Below are positions 20,522-30,529 of a DNA stretch of 64,000 nt, in pieces. The notes beneath the pieces are model-generated. The model saw nothing but the letters and a program-made list of their open reading frames with translations. It was not told the DNA's origin and made no database searches. Numbering within the stretch: position 1 is the first letter of the stretch; every line of letters begins with the position of its first letter. A program made the translations under genes and the position numbers. Source of the stretch: Macrostomum hystrix (lineage: Eukaryota > Platyhelminthes > Macrostomidae); the NCBI GenBank assembly GCA_950097015.1, contig CATNEN010000039.1, positions 6,464,501 through 6,528,500 of the forward strand. Reading direction: 5' to 3'.

Positions 20522-23500
20522 GGCTGGTCAGCTGAACAACTTGAACGTCAGGAAGGAAAGATTTTCGAATGCTGCTACAGGTCAGTGGAGGGAGCTTTCC
20601 ATTGTTCATGGTGACTTTGATTAAAAAAAGAAACGATCATTGTATTACAGGAGAGCTGCGGTCATTGTGAAGAATAGCAACTGCAGCAGGTGGATTTGCG
20701 TGGTAAAATCGGTAAGAACTGCAGCTGCTTCTACGATTTAACCACAATAATCATCACAGCCCTAATCCTCATTACATATTATTGTGAGTATAACCCTAAA
20801 ATATTAATTTGTCACTCTCCAGTTATTCCTTCACTCTCCAGGTTCTCAGTCACTCTCCAGTTTCTCAGTCACTCTCCAGTTTCTCAGTCACTCTCCAGTT
20901 TCTCAGTCACTCTCCAGTTTCTCAGCCACTCTCCAGTTTCTCAGTCACTCTCCTGTTTCTCAGTCACTCTCCAGTTTCTCAGCCACTCTCCTGTTTCTCA
21001 GTCACTCTCCAGTTTCTCAGCCACTCTCCAGTTTATCAGTCACTGTCCAGTTTCTCAGTCACTCTCCAGTTTCTCAGTTACTGTCCAGTTTCTCAGTCAC
21101 TTTCCAGTTTCTCAGTCACTCTCAGTTTATCAGTTACTGTCCAGTTTCTCAGTCTCACTCCAGTTTATCAGTCACTCTCCAGTTTCTCAGTGACTCATTT
21201 CAGAGCCGAAATCACTCAGCAGCAGTCAGTGATTCTCACCGCAGAGCTTTCAATTGATTTCAGGGCAGCGCCCAGGTTTTACTGGCTCTGGACAAGGTGC
21301 GGCCAAAACTGTCCACCGTGTCACCGCAGAGACCTCAGACAAGCCGCACATTGCAGCGACATCGTCAGGCCCTACCCGCGGAGGCTCCGTATCCGCGAAG
21401 GTCCCACGCAGCGCCGGCTGTTCCGACCGAGCCCGCGGACCGAGAGCAGCCGTTCATCACCCAGCGGCTGCCGACTCGACCGCAAACGACCCCGGGCTCA
21501 CCGGAGGAGAAGTTGGCAAAAAACTCCCGGGGCAGGCGACCGCCAACCGCGGCAGCCAGTGGGCCGGCGGTAAGGCCGCGCTTGAGCTGGCCCTGTTTCA
21601 GCAATAATGATTTAGTGCTCATTTGCGTGCGATCTGTGAATTTCAGGCCAGCCCAAGTCGAAGCGCTGCTTTGCGAGAGCAATCGTTTGCATTTGGTAAG
21701 GGCCATTGGAATCGCTTGATTAATTTCGAATGCTCATCTTTGAGTAGCTAAGGACTCATCTTTGAGTAGCTCAGAACTCATCTTTGAGTAGCTCAGAACT
21801 CATCTTTGAGTAGCTCAGAACTCATCTTTGAGTAGCTCAGGACTCATCTTTGAGTAGCTAAGGACTCATCTTTGAGTAGCTCAGAACTCATCTTTGAGTA
21901 GCTCAGAACTCATCTTTGAGTAGCTCAGGACTCATCTTTGAGTAGCTCAGATCTCATCTTTGAGTAGCTCAGGACTCATCTTTGAGTAGCTCAGGACTCA
22001 TCTTTGAGTAGCTCAGGGCTCATCTTGGAGTAGCTCAGGACTCATCTTTGAGTAGCTCAGGACTCATCTTTGAGTAGCTCAGGACTCATCTTTGAGTAGC
22101 TCAGAACTCATCTTTGAGTAGCTCAGGACTCATCTTTGAGTAGCTCAGGACTCATCTTTGAGTAGCTCAGGACTCATCTTTGAGTAGCTCAGGACTCATC
22201 TTTGAGTAGCTCAGGACTCATCTTCGAGTAGCTCAGGGCTCATCTTTGAGTAGCTCAGATCTCATATTTGAGTAGCTCATGACATATATTTGATTATATA
22301 ACTACGAGGTCTATAATAGCTCGTATTCAAGCTAGCTCGTATTTCAACTACGAGGTCAAGATTCTATAACTACTCGTATAACCTGGTAATGGTCAATTGA
22401 TTTCGTAACTTTGCACATAACCAGATTGCAATTCCACAAGTAGCACTCTCTTATAGTAAGTAGTAGGAGTGACAATGACTTCAGAAAGTAGCAATTTCTA
22501 CTAATCTAATCAACAAAATGCGTTTCCATGCATTTCAGTCCGCGAAGACGAGCTGGAGGAGGACCCCGCGGCATCCCTGGTGGCCACTAACCAGCTGGAC
22601 CGCAGGTACCACCGGTACGACAATGAGACTGACATGCAGCTGGTGAGCACAGATTTCTAAATCTCTAGAGTCGCTTCATGTCTCACCTGTATAATGTCAA
22701 AATAATTATCAAAATCTCACCTGTCTAATCTCAAAATCTCACGTGTCCAATCTCAAAATCTTATCTGTCAAATCTCAAAATTCAACCTGTCTAATCTCAA
22801 AATCCAACCTGTCTAATCCCAAAATCTCACCTGTCTAATCCCAAAATCTCACCTGTCTGATCTCAAAATCTCACCTGTCTATTCTCAAAATCTCACCTGT
22901 CTAATCTCAAAATCTCACCTGTCCAATCTCAAAACCCAACTTGTCTAATATTTCCTGTCTAATTTCAAAATCTCACCCAGATAATTTCAAAATCTCACCT
23001 ATCTAATTTCAAAATCTCACCTGTCTAATTTCAAAATCTCACCTGTCTAATTTCAAAATCTCACCTGTCTAATCTCTAAATCTCCCCTGTCTAATCTCAA
23101 AATCTCACCTGGCTAATTTTGAAATCTCACCTGTCTAATTTCAAAGTCTCATCTCACCTGTCTAATTTCAAAGTCTCATCTCACCTGTCTAATTTCAAAG
23201 TCTCATCTCACCTGTCTAATTTCAAAGTCTCATCTCACCTGTCTAATTTCAAAGTCTCATCTCACCTGTCTAATTTCAAAGTCTCATCTCACCTGTCTAA
23301 TTTCAAAGTCTCATCTCACCCTGTCTAATCTGCCAGCCGGCCCAGCCGGAGTTCGCCAGGCTCCGCACGCTGACCAGAGGCGAAGCGTTCGGCCTTCAGG
23401 AGCTGTTCCGCACGGACCAGCCCAGCCTCAGTCTGGTGAGCGGCTCGCCTGGCACCCGCTGTCTGCTGTTTGAGAAGGCCTACTTTGTTGAGCAGTCACC

Positions 23501-23654
23501 CAAGCAGCTGCTGGATAGGCTGCGCAATCAGGTGGCTCACTACCCGAATAGGCCGGAGCTGCAGAGGCGCCTGCAGGAGCGGGTGAACTGGGAGGCCTAC
23601 AAGCGGCTGCGGGTGCGGCTCGTACTGGAACAGGCGGGCAAAAGGCTCGCCTGA
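20522..23654 (+). CDS. cyclic-nucleotide-binding-domain protein (partial, 5' end uncertain)
   Basis: Six plus-strand exons join with matching phase: 20522-20580, 20651-20711, 21264-21569, 21647-21695, 22539-22642, 23337-23654 (stop TGA); 298 residues. The order GWSAEQLERQEGKIFECCYR, RAAVIVKNSNCSRWICVVKS, GSAQVLLAL reads as the first strands of a cNMP-binding beta roll. LTRGEAFGLQELF and LVSGSPGTRCLLFEKAYF read as its second half, and a C-terminal QERVNWEAYKRLR helix follows. The pattern resembles invertebrate CNBD2-like proteins. A low-complexity insertion of about 100 residues (exon 21264-21569) splits the roll. The usual phosphate-binding Arg is not obvious, so ligand binding is uncertain. 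A possible earlier exon at 17238-17294 (MTMDSKNCIKISDSDIAFL) fits phase 0 but uses a weak donor and would put the 3-kb array in an intron. Confidence 0.65.
20810..21190. repeat. 19-bp minisatellite rich in 3' splice-site-like motifs
   Basis: About 20 copies of CTCTCCAGTTTCTCAGTCA. Each unit carries two pyrimidine-tract-plus-CAG words, and the array ends about 70 bp before the real acceptor of the exon 21264-21569. Confidence 0.9.
21735..22280. repeat. 22-bp minisatellite with an inverted-repeat core
   Basis: About 25 copies of a 22-bp unit containing GGACTCATCTTTGAGTA and GCTCA, in the intron 21696-22538. The core ACTC-ATCTTT-GAGT has inverted arms. Confidence 0.95.
22660..23330. repeat. 22-bp then 27-bp minisatellite with CTAAT motifs
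   Basis: Degenerate 22-bp units (AATCTCAAAATCTCACCTGT) pass into about seven nearly perfect 27-bp units containing GTCTAATTTCAAAGTCTCAT. The array fills the intron 22643-23336; its last unit supplies GTCTAATCTGCCAG, including the 3' splice site at 23336. Confidence 0.9.
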
Positions 23655-23884
23655 TTGGCTATAGCGTCGCCTCTGGACTAGGCGATATATCATAATCTCA
23701 TCTCCTGTCTTGTTTGACTTCGATGCAAATTTTTTTATCATACTACAGCTACTCAGAGTAGTAAAAGCAAAATTGATTTTTGTACTTAAAATTAAAAAAA
23801 CTTCTTTGTTGACCAAAACTGTGAACTTTTTAAAAAAATTGTAAATTTACACTCGCCTAAATTGGCTCAGATTTGCAAAGATAA

Positions 23885-25800
23885 GCCTATGCTACTCAGG
23901 ACTCAAAGATGAGTACATGCTACTCAGGACTCAAAGATGAGTACATGCTACTCAGGACTCAAAGATGAGTACATGCTACTCAGGACTCAAAGATGAGTAC
24001 ATGCTACTCAGGACTCAAAGATGAGCGTATGCTACTCAGGACTCAAAGATGAGTATATGCTACTCAGGACACAAAGATGAGTATATGCTACTCAGGACTC
24101 AAAGATGAGTACATGCTACTCAGGACTCAAAGATGAGTATATGCTACTCAGGACTCAAAGATGAGTACATGCTACTCAGGACTCAAAGATGAGCGTATGC
24201 TATTCAGGACACAAAGATGAGTATATGCTACTCAGGACACAAAGATGAGTATATGCTACTCAGGACTCAAAGATGAGTACATGCTACTCAGGACTCAAAG
24301 ATGAGCGTATGCTACTCAGGACTCAAAGATGAGTATATGCTACTCAGGACACAAAGATGAGTATATGCTACTCAGGACTCAAAGATGAGTACATGCTACT
24401 CAGGACTCAAAGATGAGCGTATGCTACTCAGGACACAAATATGAGTATATGCTATTCAGGACACAAAGATGAGTATATGCTACTCAGGACACAAAGATGA
24501 GTATATGCTACTCAGGACTCAAAGATGAGTACATGCTACTCAGGACTCAAAGATGAGTATATGCTACTCAGGACTCAAAGATGAGTACATGCTACTCAGG
24601 ACACAAAGATGAGTATATGCTACTCAGGACACAAAGATGAGTATATGCTACTCAGGACTCAAAGATGAGTATATGCTACTCAGGACTCAAAGATGAGTAT
24701 ATGCTACTCAGGACTCAAAGATGAGTATATGCTACTCAGGACTCAAAGATGAGTATATGCTACTCAGGACTCAAAGATGAGTATATGCTACTCAGGACTC
24801 AAAGATGAGTACATGCTACTCAGGACTCAAAGATGAGTATATGCTACTCAGGACACAAAGATGAGTATATGCTACTCAGGACACAAAGATGAGTATATGC
24901 CACTCAGGACACAAAGATGAGTATATGCTACTCAGGACTCAAAGATGAGTATATGCTACTCAGGACTCAAAGATGAGTACATGCTACTCAGGACTCAAAG
25001 ATGAGTATATGCTACTCAGGACACAAAGATGAGTATATGCTACTCAGGACTCAAAGATGAGTACATGCTACTCAGGACTCAAAGATGAGTATATGCTACT
25101 CAGGACTCAAAGATGAGTACATGCTACTCAGGACTCAAAGAGAGTACATGCTACTCAGGACTCAAAGATGAGTACATGCTACTCAGGACTCAAAGATGAG
25201 TATATGCTACTCAGGACACAAAGATGAGTATATGCTACTCAGGACTCAAAGATGAGTACATGCTACTCAGGACTCAAAGATGAGCGTATGCTACTCAGGA
25301 CACAAAGATGAGTATATGCTACTCAGGACTCAAAGATGAGTACATGCTACTCAGGACTCAAAGATGAGTATATGCTACTCAGGACTCAAAGATGAGTACA
25401 TGCTACTCAGGACACAAAGATGAGTATATGCTACTCAGGACACAAAGATGAGTATATGCTACTCAGGACTCAAAGATGAGTATATGCTACTCAGGACTCA
25501 AAGATGAGTATATGCTACTCAGGACACAAAGATGAGTATATGCTACTCAGGACTCAAAGATGAGTATATGCTACTCAGGACTCAAAGATGAGTATATGCT
25601 ACTCAGGACTCAAAGATGAGTATATGCTACTCAGGACTCAAAGATGAGTATATGCTACTCAGGACTCAAAGATGAGTATATGCTACTCAGGACTCAAAGA
25701 TGAGTACATGCTACTCAGGACTCAAAGATGAGTATATGCTACTCAGGACTCAAAGATGAGTACATGCTACTCAGGACTCAAAGATGAGTATATGCTACTC
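23885..25800. repeat. 28-bp minisatellite, about 68 copies
   Basis: Units contain GGACTCAAAGATGAGTA, TATGCTA and CTCA, with ACACAAAG, GAGTACATG and GAGCGTATG variants forming recurring higher-order patterns. It lies downstream of the CNBD stop codon. It shares most of its unit with the array at 21735-22280 but with the core segment inverted. Confidence 0.95.
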
Positions 25801-25885
25801 ATACTCCTCGATTGGGCCAGAAGTGCAGCCGAAAGCATAGCCGCAGCTTGAAGCCGAACCACTGACCTTCAAGTCGTATAGAATA
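25801..25885. mobile_element. SINE family 2 fragment at the array edge
   Basis: GATTGGGCCAGAAGTGCAGCC and GACCTTCAAGTCGT match the two ends of the fuller copy at 29425-29705, with the middle deleted. It abuts the right end of the 28-bp array. Confidence 0.6.
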
Positions 25886-26735
25886 TATGTAATCTATACA
25901 CATCTTATATACTAAAAATGAAAATCTTGCTTGCTTGCTTGCTTGTATGTTACTAAGCCCTCGTTCGTGTAAGACAAATTTATAGAAACAAAAACTAGAA
26001 AAACACAATCAACCATTGCTTTCGGTCTTGACATTTCCCTTCTTAGGGAAGCAATTCTAACAAAAAATAAAACAAAAGTTAAATTCACCAGACATTTACT
26101 TGAATTCATGAACAAAATGCAGACAAGTTGGTAACAGGATGCAGTGCCTGAATAAATAGCATAGTAAGCGAGCAATAAAACATTACAAGCAGCTCATTTT
26201 AAGGCCTCAATAGTAAAAGCCAATTGTAAGTAAATAGAGAGTACCTTTGGGATCATATCTGAGTACCCACCTACAAATTTGAATATTGCTATCTGCGATC
26301 CCATCTGTGCTTTGAAGGGATTTGGATCACGATTGGGGATTTTAGAAGCATCGGAACCCAACCCATGTCTGGGGATTTTAGAAACATTGGGATCTTGTTA
26401 TGGGGATTTTAGAAACATGTTCTGGGATCTTGTTCTGGGGATTTTAGAAGAATCTGGATCTTGTCTGAAGACATAAGAATAATCAGGATCTTTTCTGAGA
26501 ATTTGAGGAGAATTAGGATCGTGTCTTGCGCCTTGAAGTGTTCTGAATCATGCCTAGGGATTTCAGGAGATTGTGATCATGGGATTCGAAGAAGACTAGG
26601 AGGTAATTTGTCATCAATTTGAAGATTATTATTGTTTCTAATTATGGCTTATGTGAGTACAAAATAAGAACTGATTGAGAACAACGCTGAAGAAGTTCGC
26701 ACTGATTCACAGCTGGCTATTCCAAGCTCGCCAGC
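25886..26735. other. spacer with a degenerate repeat
   Basis: Unique AT-rich DNA, then about 26310-26600 with irregular units built on GGGGATTTTAGAAACAT and GGATCTTGT. It is the 3' flank of PSMD9 (minus strand). No exon is supported. Confidence 0.5.
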
Positions 26736-27963
26736 CTAGCCGTCCCGCTGAGCGGCCTGCGGCTCGAGCAGCCTGCAGCCGAGAATGCCGCCGCGGCTGC
26801 CCGGCCACTGGCTGCCGGGCGTCACCACGGCGTGTCGGCGGCGGCGATCCGACGAGCCCAGCAGGGCGAAGATCACCGGCCTGCCGAGACGCTCGCGCAG
26901 GTGCTCGGCGATGGCCGTCAGTGGCGGTCGCGGAGCTGCGCCGCTTAGCGGGCCCACGCGCAGAACAATGTCGCCGGGCTGGAGGCCAGCGGCGGCTGCC
27001 GGGGAGCCAGAATCAACCTGCGCGATTTGTGGGAGCGGGAGGCAGAAATTTTGTACAGCTGTTCAGTCCATGGACTGCGCTGGGGTAACACCAAATTTTA
27101 CAGGTTGATCCAAGGCTGAGATTCGAACTTCAGAACTCTCAAATAGAAATCCTTAGTGATTGCAAATTTAGGGTGCAGCCTCAGAGAGAAGGCTGGGGAG
27201 CTTGTCTAGCTATCTACGCCAATGAGGGCCAACCTCTGAGTCACAGTAAAAGTGTACGCTGCCAGGTGTACGCACCCCTGTGTGAGCATGTGCTCAGGAG
27301 TCAGCGGAATGGACAGAATTGCCTCCTCGCTGGCTGCGGGTCGACTGTCGCTTCAGTGCCCACAGCCTTTATGAGTATTATTATTATCTGGAACATTTAT
27401 TAACCTGTCTATATTTAAAGCCCATACATCAGGTGGCATACCTGGCCGACAACAGCCAGCGCTGGCTCCGTTGATGCCGCCTGCCTCGCGGTAGACGTCA
27501 ACGACAACTGGTCGATGCCGGCGACGCTGTTGTCAGTGCCGCTGGCAGAGATGAGCGAGTGCAGCCGATGCAGCAGCGGCTCGATGCGGCCAGTCAGGGC
27601 GGAGTAATCGTTGCGCAATTCGTGCGCCCGGCTGCGCAAGTGGCGCACAGCGTAGACGTCGACATCGGCCAATGGGAAGCCTTCGGCGTCGACTAAAGGC
27701 GGCGAGGTCAGGCCGACTCCGTGTTCCTTGGCGAGCCTGTCAACAATTTCTGCCAGCTCGTTGTCTATGGCGTCCCGCTGAAGCGACAAATCATCTAGAA
27801 GACGACGCAAGCTGGGAGCGTCTTCGGCGAGGTCAATGACGGTGTCGTCGGTTTTCGCCAGCTCTGTACCGTTCGCCAACGCTTGGCTACCTGCTGGACC
27901 GTCGCCGAATTGCTGGTTGTCCGCCAGGTCGGCCCGTGTGTCGTTTGTGTTGGATGAGGACGT
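26736..27963 (-). CDS. PSMD9: 26S proteasome regulatory subunit 9 (p27 assembly chaperone), first exon not found
   Basis: Two exons, 27963-27442 and 27017-26736, join in phase 0 (GGCCAG|GTATGC to GCGCAG|GTTGAT) and give 267 residues ending in TAG. PSMD9 is a chaperone for assembly of the proteasome ATPase base (Rpt ring). The N-terminal half has a helical region (LRRLLDDLSLQRDAIDNELA) and the family signature GVGLTSPPLVDAEGFPLADV, then DVYAVRHLRSRAHELRNDY. The second exon is a PDZ domain: VDSGSPAAAAGLQPGD, then the end GGILGCRLLEPQ, like GLLGCNIIP in human PSMD9. No in-frame ATG precedes the acceptor at 27963, so an upstream start exon is needed; I could not place it in the AT-rich DNA beyond. 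The intron is filled by a SINE. Confidence 0.85.
27050..27345 (+). mobile_element. composite SINE insertion in the PSMD9 intron
   Basis: The left part has GTACAGCTGTTCAGTCCATG, a SINE family 2 word. From about 27160 it is SINE family 1 body in plus orientation, with GTGTGAGCATGTGCTCAGG and AGAATTGCCTCCTCGCTGGC ending at CTGCGGG. An AGTTCGAATC B-box-like word lies on the minus strand near 27125. Two families appear joined or nested. Confidence 0.65.
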
Positions 27964-29420
27964 CTGTAAGTTAAAAAGGAAATTTTGCCTTAAATATATT
28001 ATCAGATAAATAGTGAATCAAATATTATATTAATTTTTACTGTGATGGAATACACAATATCCACTAGATCATAATGAGAAAATTAATTACAAAGGCAGAG
28101 ATGGTCATTTTTAGTATATTACTTGTATATAAATATCTTTGCGTTCCTTATGTTTTTATGATATGGAATGTGGCAAAATGGCAATCATAATGTGAATATA
28201 TATGACATTCTATAACTTGAGCTAAGACAATCTACAAGGAGCTATATACACTGACTTAATGATATAGTTGATAACTAGAAACTGTATTATTGTTATTATT
28301 ATTGTATTTTTGTTATGAATATAGTGCTCTACAGGAGAACTGAACAGGTCTCTTTGGTAATAAATAATTTAATACAAACTGACAGTCAGTCAAATCAGAG
28401 CTTATTTGGTTAGAAAACATAGAAAACTAGGTAAGAATAAGACAAAGAAATTTCAAAATAGTGACATTTAGTTTTGAAATCTAATTTTGCAATTACCCTG
28501 TAGCACTGACACTGTCTTGCAAAAATATTATTAATGAGTGCATTTTAACACAATAAATATATTCATACATGATCATACATGCGCACAACACAGTAAACAT
28601 AAATATTTAATACATCCAATTGTTTATTGATATGCTTCTATCTTCTATATATTCTTCTAGCTATAGCAATTATTATAGTATACTAGTAATATAGTAAAAT
28701 GTATTCTTTGCATGTCATATATAATTTTTATATTATTTTATTTTCAGTTAGTTTAATATACATATATATATTACTGATACTAATCACTACAATTTAATAT
28801 AGATGAGAAAAATTAATATGGTACACGTAGTAAACCTTAAAGATATAAGTAAATTTAGGATACATGTGATTCTAAGCCTATGGGTAGGCCGGTAAAGAGA
28901 GTAGTTCATTTTAATCCTTTATCTGGAAATTTGTTTATTTTTTCATTAGATTTATAGAGGCTACTGCCAAGCAGTTTCTTTTTTATGCCTCTCCAAATGT
29001 CATTCTGTCCAATTCCATAGTAAAATTGACACTATGTCGTAAGGAAACGATAAGTGCCATGAAAATAGCGCAAGTTAATCCATGGCCTGTATCTGTACAC
29101 ACGCTTAATCATGGTGATTTCGCAGAATTAAAAAACAGTTAAAAATACGCCACAATGACAGAACATAACAAACGTTAAGAAAATTTTGTACTGTAAACGA
29201 TTTAAATAATCAATTTAATGTAAACGCAGTTAAGTAAATATAAATTATTTAAAAAAATTTCAACTTGCTTAAAAATTTAGAACTCAAACGTACTCGAAGC
29301 CCTGTGCGGGGGTTTAATGGCTTAAATGAAACTAACACAAATATAAGAAATTATTTCTATTACTTATCAAATACTAAGCATCCTTCACTCATAAAATTAA
29401 TTAATAATAATAATAATTGA
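27964..29420. other. AT-rich spacer, no gene placed
   Basis: About 1.45 kb of unique AT-rich sequence with many short TATATA runs. The missing first exon and promoter of PSMD9 should lie here or just beyond. I could not identify a confident exon. Confidence 0.5.
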
Positions 29421-29424
29421 TTAC

Positions 29425-29705
29425 ACCTGCCCCAATCGGGCCAGATGTGCAGCCGACAGCACAGCCGCAGCTATTGCGCGGCGCATCTGAAGGCTACGTA
29501 CAGCTGTTCAGTCCATGGACTGGGGGGACGCCACACCCACCTTCAATTATCCCAGCTGATGCTGGTACCCATTTAACAGCTGGGTGAACTGAAGCAATGC
29601 AGAGTTAAGTGTCTTGCTAAAGGACACAAATTGTTTCAGTGGAGTCGGGAATCGAACCCCCGACCTTCAAGTCGTTAGTCCGACGCCCTAACCACTAGGA
29701 TACAA
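29425..29705 (-). mobile_element. SINE family 2, fullest copy
   Basis: On the minus strand a tRNA-like head (A-box-like TAGTGGTTAGGGCGTCGG, B-box GGGGTTCGATTCCC) is followed by a body that on the plus strand reads GTTAAGTGTCTTGCTAAAGG, CAGCTGGGTGAACTGAAGCA and TACAGCTGTTCAGTCCATGG. Conserved central domains of this sort are widespread in animal SINEs, but I cannot name the family. Fragments occur at 25801-25885, 27050-27085 and 41660-41784. Confidence 0.75.
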
Positions 29706-29759
29706 CCTCTCATAGAATGCCAGTTAATTCTAGTGCTTGTATGTTAGGGCTCTATGACC

Positions 29760-30091
29760 TGGCGCAGCCAGCTCCCTGTTAGGCCCGGGCAAGGAGGCCT
29801 TCACCCGGGCAAGGCTAAAACATCTCGGGCCGGCGCCGACCCTAGTCGAAGCCTGCTCGCCCGAGAACATTCCGCAGCTCGCCCACTTCCTTCGGGACAC
29901 CGGCCGAGCTGATCTCTTCCCAGCCTATGGCGAGGGGGATCGCGCGGCGGAACCGACCGACGGACCACCCTGAGCGGCACCGCCTCGCTGGAGGCCGTCC
30001 GGCTGCCAGGGGTTAGCGATATGGGCGGCACCGGCCGCCTCCTCGCTGCGTCCGTCATGGAGGCTCCCTGCCGCTAATTCAAAGTAAGTCA
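29760..30091. mobile_element. GC-rich insertion between 14-bp direct repeats, unidentified
   Basis: AGGGCTCTATGACC occurs at 29746-29759 and again at 30092-30105, bracketing 332 bp of GC-rich DNA within AT-rich surroundings. There are no terminal inverted repeats and no poly(A). A 14-bp duplication suits target-primed (LINE-type) insertion of a truncated element. The minus strand has an 85-codon open frame rich in R and P with no recognised domain. Confidence 0.6.
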
Positions 30092-30105
30092 AGGGCTCTA
30101 TGACC

Positions 30106-30529
30106 ATTCCGCAACAGTATACAAGTTAATTAATATAATGATGCTCTAGATCGAGACATTTGAATAAAAAATAACTTTAAAGCGCCACGTAAAGTTTCTC
30201 TGGATAATGATGAAATAAATTCTTCCGTATGGGTAAAACATTGCGATATTGTACTTGCACTTGCAAAGCCCTTGACTTACGTTATCAGTATAACTTCGGT
30301 AATACAACAATCAAAAGCAAATATATAGAAAAAAGCAAAGCTCAGTGACAAAAGAGCAAGAAAGACTATTATACAAAGATCTTAAACAAAGAATGGAAAA
30401 AATATTAGACTGATCTGATTGGCAAGAATCACACTACAAAATAATATAAGGCATGCAAACAACTGAACTGATTCGTCAGCGAAGGAAGCCCACTGTAGAA
30501 CCACCCAGGTTAGATCAGCAGCGGCGAAT
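30106..30529. other. AT-rich 3' flank of the first hydrolase
   Basis: Unique sequence between the GC-rich insertion and the hydrolase stop codon at 30530. No feature recognised. Confidence 0.4.

Noticed and set aside
23436-23654. Independent 72-codon gene
   Set aside because: It is the tail of the last CNBD exon; the frame is open from the acceptor at 23336 and continues the domain.
23885-25800. CRISPR-like array
   Set aside because: The units are contiguous with no unique spacers, and the genome is eukaryotic; it is a minisatellite.
29635-29705. Functional tRNA gene
   Set aside because: The A and B boxes are good, but acceptor and anticodon stems pair poorly and the sequence is attached to a SINE body found elsewhere in the window.
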